A DNA stretch of 5,517 nucleotides from Accumulibacter sp. GTDB lineage: Bacteria > Pseudomonadota > Gammaproteobacteria > Burkholderiales > Rhodocyclaceae. Each line of letters begins with the position of its first letter. The first letter of the stretch is position 1. Made by a program: the position numbers and the translations under genes. The notes beneath the pieces are model-generated. The model searched no databases and was not told the DNA's origin. It was given only the letters and a program-made list of their open reading frames with translations. The stretch is taken from positions 1 through 5,517 of the forward strand of contig JAISNE010000089.1 of the NCBI GenBank assembly GCA_031276375.1. The letters are read 5' to 3'. Shown piece after piece: positions 1 through 5,517 of the stretch.

Positions 1-1532
1 ATCTCGAACGGCTGTTCGCCGGGTATCCGAACGTTCATCTGCGCGCGCACGGCACGGCGGTCGGCATGCCGTCCGACGAGGACATGGGCAATTCGGAAGT
101 CGGCCACAACGCCATCGGCGCCGGGCAGGTTTACAGCCAGGGCGCGGCGCTGGTCGCCGAGGCCATCGCGTCCGGCGCGATCTGGCGGGGCGAGGCGTGG
201 CGGCAGATCGTGGCGGCGGCCAGGGCCGGGGCGAACGGCCAGCCGGGCGCGCTGCATTTCATCGGGCTGTTCTCGGACGGCAACGTGCATAGCCATATCG
301 CTCATCTCAAGGCGATGGTGCTGCGCGCCAGGGAGGAAGGCATCAAGCGCGTGCGCGTGCATATCCTGCTCGATGGGCGCGACGTTCCGGAAACCAGCGC
401 GCTGGAGTACGTCGAGCCGTTCGAGGCTTTCCTGGCCGAGGCCAATACCGGCGGCTTCGACGCGCGAATCGCTTCCGGCGGCGGGCGCATGAAGATCACC
501 ATGGATCGCTACGAGGCCAACTGGAGCATGGTCGAGAAGGGCTGGGCGACGCACGTGCTCGGGCAAGGCGACCGCTTCGCCAGCGCCGCCGAGGCGATCG
601 CTGCGCTGCGCGCGAAGTTTCCGGGGACGATCGACCAGGATTTGCCGCCGTTCGTCATCGCCAGGGACGGCCAGCCGGTCGGAACGGTCGAGGACGGCGA
701 CGCGGTGGTGTTCTTCAATTTCCGCGGCGACCGGGCCATCGAAATCACGCAGGCTTTCGAGCAGGCGGACTTCGCCAAATTCGACCGCGCGCGCGCGCCG
801 AAAGTGACTTACGCCGGCATGTTGCAATACGACGGCGATCTCAAGCTGCCCAAGCGTTTCCTGGTGTCGCCGCCGGCGATCCAGGACACCATGGGCGAGT
901 GGTTCTCGAAGAGCGGGATCAGCCAGTTCGCCTGTTCGGAAACGCAGAAGTACGGGCACGTGACCTACTTCTGGAACGGCAACCGCTCGAACAAGTTCGA
1001 CGGGGAGACGTACCAGGAGGTGCCGAGCGACGTGGTGCCGTTCGAACAGCGTCCGTGGATGAAGGCGGCGGAAATCGCCGACGCCATGATCGCGGCGCTG
1101 CGCGGCGGCCAATACCGCGCGCTGCGCTGCAATTTCGCCAACGGCGACATGGTCGGCCACACCGGCAATTTCCGCGCGGCGACGATGGCCATCGAGGCCG
1201 TCGATCTCTCGCTCGGGCGTCTCCTGCCGGTCATCGACGCCCTGGGCGGGGTGGCGCTGATTACCGCCGATCACGGCAACGCCGACGAGATGTACGAACT
1301 CGACAAGAAAACCGGGCAGCCGAAGACGAACCCGGACGGCTCGTTCAAGGCCAAGACGGCGCATACCCTGAATCCGGTGCCGCTGATCCTCTACGACAAC
1401 GCGAGCGGCGGCAGGCTGGGCCTGAGACAGACGGACAAGGCCGGCCTGTCGAACATCGCGGCGACGATCGCCAACCTGCTGGGCTTCGAGAAACACGCCA
1501 AGTGGGACGAAAGCCTGCTGGAGATCAAATGA
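1..1532 (+). CDS. gpmI: 2,3-bisphosphoglycerate-independent phosphoglycerate mutase, 5'-truncated
   Basis: This cytosolic enzyme interconverts 3- and 2-phosphoglycerate in glycolysis and gluconeogenesis, using two metal ions (usually Mn) and a phosphoserine intermediate. The frame is open from base 3, and 509 residues are visible before TGA at 1530-1532. Numbering from base 3, the catalytic serine is S31 in MGNSEVGH. Substrate-site motifs are DGRD (124-127), R162 and R169 in GRMKITMDR, and R241/R244 in FRGDR. Metal ligands are D382 and H386 (DMVGHTG), D423 and H424 (TADHGN), and H454 (AHTLNPVP). The N-terminal aspartate ligand and the real start lie left of the window; family length of about 550 suggests roughly 40 residues are missing. 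The spacing in GRMKITMDRYEANW and the opening GTAVGMPSDEDMGNSEVGHN match the longer plant-like branch rather than the Bacillus type. No disabling change is seen. Identification is very secure. Confidence 0.97.
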   Translation, partial: LERLFAGYPNVHLRAHGTAVGMPSDEDMGNSEVGHNAIGAGQVYSQGAALVAEAIASGAIWRGEAWRQIVAAARAGANGQPGALHFIGLFSDGNVHSHIAHLKAMVLRAREEGIKRVRVHILLDGRDVPETSALEYVEPFEAFLAEANTGGFDARIASGGGRMKITMDRYEANWSMVEKGWATHVLGQGDRFASAAEAIAALRAKFPGTIDQDLPPFVIARDGQPVGTVEDGDAVVFFNFRGDRAIEITQAFEQADFAKFDRARAPKVTYAGMLQYDGDLKLPKRFLVSPPAIQDTMGEWFSKSGISQFACSETQKYGHVTYFWNGNRSNKFDGETYQEVPSDVVPFEQRPWMKAAEIADAMIAALRGGQYRALRCNFANGDMVGHTGNFRAATMAIEAVDLSLGRLLPVIDALGGVALITADHGNADEMYELDKKTGQPKTNPDGSFKAKTAHTLNPVPLILYDNASGGRLGLRQTDKAGLSNIAATIANLLGFEKHAKWDESLLEIK

Positions 1533-1558
1533 CCGGGAACGGAAAACGGTTCATTCAC

Positions 1559-1573
1559 CGGCGCTTCGCGCCG
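1559..1573 (+). other. Short GC hairpin after gpmI
   Basis: CGGCGC-TTC-GCGCCG forms a perfect 6-bp stem with a 3-base loop, 26 bases after the gpmI stop. No T-run follows (the next bases are CGACGGCTGC), so it is not a standard intrinsic terminator. It might pause or stabilise the gpmI 3' end. The rest of the 1533-1633 gap shows no convincing promoter. Confidence 0.4.
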
Positions 1574-1633
1574 CGACGGCTGCTGTCTTCAAGCTCGTGT
1601 CCGGTTCATCGACGATAAGCCTCCGGAAAACCC

Positions 1634-2374
1634 ATGTCACTGTTCAGGCACGCCGCATTTCACACCACCGTCGCCAGTCTCGCCGATCTGCCGGCCGATT
1701 CCGTGGCGGAAGTCGCCTTTGCCGGCCGTTCGAATGTCGGCAAATCGTCGGCGATCAACACGCTCGCCGGGCACACGCGGCTGGCCTTCGTTTCCAAGAC
1801 GCCGGGGCGCACCCGGCAACTGAATTATTTCCGGCTCGGCGAAGGCCGCTATTGGGTCGATCTGCCCGGCTACGGTTTCGCCAGGGCGCCCGCGGAAATA
1901 CGCGATCAATGGGAAGGCCTGCTGGCGCCCTACCTGACGCGGCGCCCGGCGCTGGCCGGCCTGGTCTTGATCATGGACTGCCGCCATCCCTTGACCGAAC
2001 TCGACGCGCAAATGATCGACTGGTTCGGGCAGACCGGCAAGCCGATCCACGTCCTGCTCTCCAAGGCGGACAAGCTGACGCGCCGCGAGCAGGCGCGGGT
2101 CGCCGGCGAGGTCAGGGAGGCGCTGGCCGTCCTCGGCGACCGTTGCTCGGTGCAACTCTTTTCCAGCCTGAAACACACCGGCATCGAAGAAGCGGAAAAG
2201 GTGCTCGGCGGGTGGCTGGGCATCGCGTCCGCCGAGCGCGCGGGCCAGGCGGCGAAGCCGGAAATCGCGGGGAAAACGGCAAGGCCGCGAAAGCGCGGCG
2301 CCATGGGCTGGAGCGCCCGGAGCGCGGAGAAGGCGAAGCCGGTGCGGAAACAAAAGCCCCCGGTCACTCGCTGA
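1634..2374 (+). CDS. engB: Ribosome biogenesis GTP-binding protein EngB (YihA/YsxC)
   Basis: EngB is a cytosolic, usually essential TrmE-Era-type GTPase that acts late in 50S subunit assembly. The 246-residue product carries the family motifs in order: G1 GRSNVGKS (31-38), G2 in TPGRT (56-60), G3 DLPGYG (76-81), G4 SKAD (143-146, with serine where T/N is more common), and G5 FSSLK (176-180). The segment KTPGRTRQLNYF (55-66) is a close EngB signature. ATG 1634 is chosen because MSLFRHAAFHTTVASLADLP is the expected N-terminus; only a weak GGA at 1625-1627 serves as ribosome-binding sequence. The GTPase domain ends near residue 198. The remaining 48 residues form a lysine/arginine-rich, probably disordered tail, making the protein longer than the roughly 210-residue E. 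coli form. The gene lies 101 bases after gpmI and 143 before hemB. Its last codons lie within a strong inverted repeat. Confidence 0.97.
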   Translation: MSLFRHAAFHTTVASLADLPADSVAEVAFAGRSNVGKSSAINTLAGHTRLAFVSKTPGRTRQLNYFRLGEGRYWVDLPGYGFARAPAEIRDQWEGLLAPYLTRRPALAGLVLIMDCRHPLTELDAQMIDWFGQTGKPIHVLLSKADKLTRREQARVAGEVREALAVLGDRCSVQLFSSLKHTGIEEAEKVLGGWLGIASAERAGQAAKPEIAGKTARPRKRGAMGWSARSAEKAKPVRKQKPPVTR

Positions 2375-2382
2375 CCAGGGGC
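2356..2382. other. 11-bp inverted repeat overlapping the engB stop codon; possible minus-strand terminator
   Basis: Left arm GCCCCCGGTCA (2356-2366), loop CTCGC and right arm TGACCAGGGGC (2372-2382) pair at 10 of 11 positions; the engB TGA is the first three bases of the right arm. On the plus strand the hairpin is followed by AAAAAG, so it lacks the U-tract of an intrinsic terminator for engB. Read on the minus strand it is followed by TTTTGTTT, which fits a terminator for antisense transcripts coming from the hemB side. It could also be the first stem of the structured hemB leader. Whether it terminates in either direction is inference. Confidence 0.5.
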
Positions 2383-2387
2383 AAAAA

Positions 2388-2432
2388 GCCTTACAGGGAG
2401 GTAAGGCGCCCGCTTAGGGAGATTAGCGGGAG

Positions 2433-2462
<30 letters not shown>
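2388..2462 (+). promoter_or_regulatory. Structured hemB leader: tandem AGGGAG-loop hairpins and alternative GATGGCG/CGCCATC stems
   Basis: Three elements follow each other. Hairpin A has GCCTTAC (2388-2394) pairing perfectly with GTAAGGC (2401-2407) around loop AGGGAG. Hairpin B has CCCGCT (2409-2414) pairing with AGCGGG (2425-2430), with AGGGAG again in its loop (2416-2421). Hairpin C is the 16-base perfect palindrome AGATGGCGCGCCATCT (2431-2446). Its right half CGCCATC (2439-2445) can instead pair with a second GATGGCG at 2456-2462, so two 7-bp stems exclude each other. The position, 56 bases before the hemB ATG, suggests cis-regulation of hemB. From memory, a betaproteobacterial 'hemB RNA motif' has been proposed by comparative genomics; whether this is that motif could not be tested. 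The structure is seen in the sequence, while a role in regulation is inferred. Confidence 0.6.
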
Positions 2463-3531
<1,069 letters not shown>

Positions 3532-3666
3532 GGGCCGGCGGGGGCATGGCAACAAGCGTTCAAGCAAACTGACCCGCCATCCCTCATCCGCCTTCGGCGC
3601 TTTCCCCCAAGAGAAGAAGAAAAGCAAAAGAGGATGCAAGCGCCTTTCTCGCGGGCGATGTTTCAG

Positions 3667-3714
3667 ACCGGAGTTGGTTTACGATGAAAGCATGGAGAAA
3701 ACCGGAGTAGGCTT
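3667..3714 (+). repeat. Imperfect 14-base direct repeat
   Basis: ACCGGAGTTGGTTT (3667-3680) recurs as ACCGGAGTAGGCTT (3701-3714), matching at 12 of 14 positions with a 34-base period. Direct repeats of this kind upstream of a gene can be regulator sites or part of a dispersed intergenic repeat; the sequence alone does not decide. Confidence 0.45.
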
Positions 3715-3770
3715 GAAAAAAGTCGAGCCGCCGCCCCGCGCGTGGCGCGTGGGCCGATGGTCGATGTTTT

Positions 3771-3806
3771 TTCGCGGTATTCGCGGTATTCGCCGTGCTT
3801 GCCGTG
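3771..3806 (+). repeat. 9-bp tandem repeat, four units
   Basis: The units are TTCGCGGTA, TTCGCGGTA, TTCGCCGTG and CTTGCCGTG, with CTTGATGCG at 3807-3815 as a decayed fifth. The first two are identical and later ones diverge stepwise. The block ends about 20 bases before the ABC gene start, so changes in copy number could alter its promoter or leader. Confidence 0.75.
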
Positions 3807-3826
3807 CTTGATGCGGGGTTTTCGGG

Positions 3827-5517
3827 GTGAACGATATTTTGCTTTCGGTGCGTGACTTGCGCGTTGGTTTCGTGGTTGGGCGGCGTGTGTTGACGGCGGT
3901 CAATGGCGTCGCTTTCGACGTGGCCGCGGGCGAGACGCTGGCTTTGCTCGGCGAATCGGGTTGCGGCAAGTCGGCGGCCGCGCTGTCGCTGTTGCGGCTG
4001 TTGCCGGCGGCGGGGCGCATTCTCGGGGGCGAGGCGCGTTTTGCCGGAACCGATCTCATGCGGCTGGCCGAGGCCGATCTGCGCGCGGTGCGCGGCGGCG
4101 GCATGGCGATGATCTTTCAGGAACCGGCGACCAGCCTCAACCCGGTGCTCACCGTCGGCCGGCAGATCGGCGAGGTGCTCGGCAGGCACGGCGGCTTGCG
4201 GGGGCGCGCGGCGGCGGCGCGGGCGGCGGAGCTGCTCCGGGCGGTCGGCATCGCCGATCCCGAACGGCGTTTGACGGAATACCCGTTCCAGCTTTCCGGC
4301 GGCATGAAGCAGCGGGTGATGGTGGCCATGGCGCTGGCCGGCGATCCTCGCCTGCTGATCGCCGATGAGCCGACGACGGCGCTCGATGTGACCATCCAGG
4401 CGCAGATTCTCGAACTCTTGCGCCGCCTGCAGGACGAGCGCCGCATGGGCATGCTGCTGATCACGCACGATCTTGGCGTCGTCGCGCGGATGGCGCACCG
4501 CGTCGGCGTGATGTACGCCGGGGAAATCGTCGAGGAAGCGCCGCTGGGCGTGTTCTTCGGCGCGCCGCGCCATCCCTACACGCAAAAGCTGTTTGCCGCG
4601 CTGCCGGACCGGGCGGCGCGTGGCGCGCGGCTGGAAACGATCGCCGGGCAGGTGCCCGCGCTGGCGGCGATGCCCGCGGGTTGCCGCTTCGCCGCGCGCT
4701 GTCCGCTCGCCGACGCGCGCTGCCGGGTCGAAACACCGGCGTGGACCGAGCTGGGGCGCGGCCATCGCGCGCGCTGTCACGCGCTCGGGGAGGGCCGTGA
4801 AGTCGGGCCGGAGCGCGGCGAGCGTCCGGCGACGCTCGTCTTGCCGCCGGTTCCCCGTCAGGAAGCGGCGGTTCGGGAGAATCTGCTCGAAGTCGACGGC
4901 CTGTGCGTGCATTTTCCGATCCGGCGCGGCGTCCTGCGGCGCGTCGCCGGCCACGTGAAAGCCGTCGACGGCGTTTCGCTCGAACTCGCGCGCGGGCGCA
5001 CGCTGGCGCTGGTCGGCGAATCGGGTTGCGGCAAGACCACGGTGGGCAAGGCCATCCTGCAACTGATCCCGCCGAGCGCCGGCCGGGTGCGCCTGGACGG
5101 CGGGGAACTGACCGGTCTATCGCGCCGCGCGCTGCGGCCGTTGCGCCGCCGCATGCAGATGATTTTCCAGGATCCGTTTGCCTCGCTCGATCCGCGTCTG
5201 TCCATCGGCGAGATCATCGCCGAGGGCATGGGCGCGCTCGGCGTGCTCGCGGCGGCGGACGACCGGGCGGCGGCAGTCGCCGCGCTGCTGCGGCAGGTCG
5301 GCCTCGACGCGGACGCGGCGGAACGCTGGCCGCACGAATTCTCCGGCGGCCAGCGGCAGCGCATCGCCATCGCCAGGGCGCTGGCGGTGCAGCCGGAACT
5401 CGTGGTTTGCGACGAGCCGACCTCGGCGCTCGACGTTTCGGTGCAGGCGCAGATACTCAATCTGCTCAAGGGCTTGCAGGACGAACTCGGGCTGGCCTAC
5501 CTGTTCATCACCCACAA
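3827..5517 (+). CDS. Fused two-domain ABC transporter ATPase (DppD-DppF / GsiA / YejF type), 3'-truncated
   Basis: This is the cytoplasmic energy subunit of a peptide/nickel/glutathione-family importer, with two ATPases in one chain. Domain 1: Walker A GESGCGKS (42-49), Q-loop Q98, signature LSGGMKQR (156-163), Walker B LLIADE (176-181), switch H214. An oligo_HPY tail follows, with HPYT (249-252) and C286, C292, C299 and C317. After a linker rich in R, P and E, domain 2 has Walker A GESGCGKT (397-404), Q448, FSGGQRQR (505-512), LVVCDE (525-530) and H563, where the window ends. Both ATP sites look intact. Perhaps 70-100 residues are missing. GTG 3827 is chosen because TGA at 3809-3811 closes the frame upstream and MNDILLSVRDLRVGF is a typical start; GGGG at 3815-3818 is a weak ribosome-binding site. 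No permease or binding-protein gene precedes it, so partners are probably downstream. The substrate cannot be assigned. Confidence 0.95.
   Translation, partial: MNDILLSVRDLRVGFVVGRRVLTAVNGVAFDVAAGETLALLGESGCGKSAAALSLLRLLPAAGRILGGEARFAGTDLMRLAEADLRAVRGGGMAMIFQEPATSLNPVLTVGRQIGEVLGRHGGLRGRAAAARAAELLRAVGIADPERRLTEYPFQLSGGMKQRVMVAMALAGDPRLLIADEPTTALDVTIQAQILELLRRLQDERRMGMLLITHDLGVVARMAHRVGVMYAGEIVEEAPLGVFFGAPRHPYTQKLFAALPDRAARGARLETIAGQVPALAAMPAGCRFAARCPLADARCRVETPAWTELGRGHRARCHALGEGREVGPERGERPATLVLPPVPRQEAAVRENLLEVDGLCVHFPIRRGVLRRVAGHVKAVDGVSLELARGRTLALVGESGCGKTTVGKAILQLIPPSAGRVRLDGGELTGLSRRALRPLRRRMQMIFQDPFASLDPRLSIGEIIAEGMGALGVLAAADDRAAAVAALLRQVGLDADAAERWPHEFSGGQRQRIAIARALAVQPELVVCDEPTSALDVSVQAQILNLLKGLQDELGLAYLFITH
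3948..5035 (+). repeat. 23-base exact direct repeat at the two Walker A motifs
   Basis: Bases 3948-3970 and 5013-5035 are identical. They encode the shared GESGCGK of the two ATPase domains with the same codon choice throughout. The interval between them is 1065 bases. This fits duplicated halves of one gene with local conservation or gene conversion, and gives a possible site for in-frame recombination that would fuse the two Walker A regions. The span given runs from the first copy to the second; only the end segments are repeated. Confidence 0.85.

Larger units (their letters stand above)
3532..3826. other. Non-coding stretch of 295 bases between hemB and the ABC gene
   Basis: No credible gene was seen. 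The stretch contains a CGCC-TTC-GGCG mini-hairpin (3589-3599) followed by a C-run, a purine-rich run at about 3608-3635, an imperfect 14-base direct repeat (3667-3714), a GC-rich segment near 3727-3756, a 9-bp tandem repeat (3771-3806) and then the GTG start of the ABC gene. TTGAAA at 3713-3718 resembles a -35 box, but no matching -10 box lies 16-18 bases downstream. The hemB terminator and the ABC promoter are probably here but could not be placed. Confidence 0.6.

Noticed and set aside
786..798. Alternating CG run in gpmI as a Z-DNA or slippage element
   Set aside because: It is short and encodes ordinary residues (DRARAP) in a GC-rich gene; expected by composition.
1588..1619. TTCAAG ... 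GATAAG as a promoter for engB
   Set aside because: Both boxes are weak and the spacer is 20 bases, outside the normal range.
3589..3605. CGCC-TTC-GGCG hairpin followed by CTTTCCCCC as the hemB terminator
   Set aside because: The stem is only 4 bp and the tail is a C-run with three T, too weak for an intrinsic terminator.
3692..3811. 39-codon plus-strand frame beginning MEKTGVGLKKVEPPPRAW
   Set aside because: No clear ribosome-binding site, its end is encoded by the 9-bp tandem repeat, and it matches no family I recognise; more likely intergenic repeat sequence.
3717..3830. Hydrophobic frame (FFAVFAVFAVLAVL) ending at the TGA that overlaps the GTG start
   Set aside because: There is no start codon before the hydrophobic part, and the pattern is simply the 9-bp repeat read in that frame.
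3584..5062. Long open frame (492 codons) on the minus strand opposite the ABC gene
   Set aside because: It is arginine/histidine-rich with no recognisable domain, and it mirrors a real ATPase gene whose motifs are all on the plus strand. High GC leaves such antisense frames open.

Overview
The window looks like a high-GC betaproteobacterial chromosome, possibly Rhodocyclales-like, although the genus is inferred from protein style only. All four confident genes lie on the plus strand. The clues are strong G/C preference at third codon positions, a betaproteobacterial-style EngB followed directly by HemB, and a HemB with the aspartate-type metal site seen in beta- and gammaproteobacteria.

Layout. 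Bases 1-1532 hold the 3' part of gpmI, a cofactor-independent phosphoglycerate mutase of the long plant-like type; its first roughly 40 residues lie off the left edge. A gap of about 100 bases contains one short GC hairpin. engB, a ribosome-assembly GTPase, follows at 1634-2374. A gap of about 140 bases then leads to hemB, porphobilinogen synthase, at 2518-3531. After a gene-poor stretch of about 295 bases with short repeats, a fused two-ATPase ABC transporter subunit of the peptide/nickel family begins at GTG 3827 and runs off the right edge.

The genes do not form one pathway. gpmI serves central carbon metabolism, engB assembles the 50S subunit, hemB makes the heme precursor porphobilinogen, and the ABC protein powers uptake of a peptide-like solute. 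The first three are housekeeping genes on one strand and may be partly co-transcribed, but no clear promoter or intrinsic plus-strand terminator was found.

The most notable region is the engB-hemB gap (2356-2517). It holds four consecutive potential hairpins. Two of them present the same AGGGAG loop. Next comes a pair of mutually exclusive hairpins built from two copies of GATGGCG around one CGCCATC. A possible 32-codon leader frame overlaps the hemB start. This resembles a post-transcriptional control leader for heme synthesis. A second region of interest is 3660-3815, which carries short direct and 9-bp tandem repeats before the ABC gene. No RNA genes of known class, insertion sequences or CRISPR arrays were seen.
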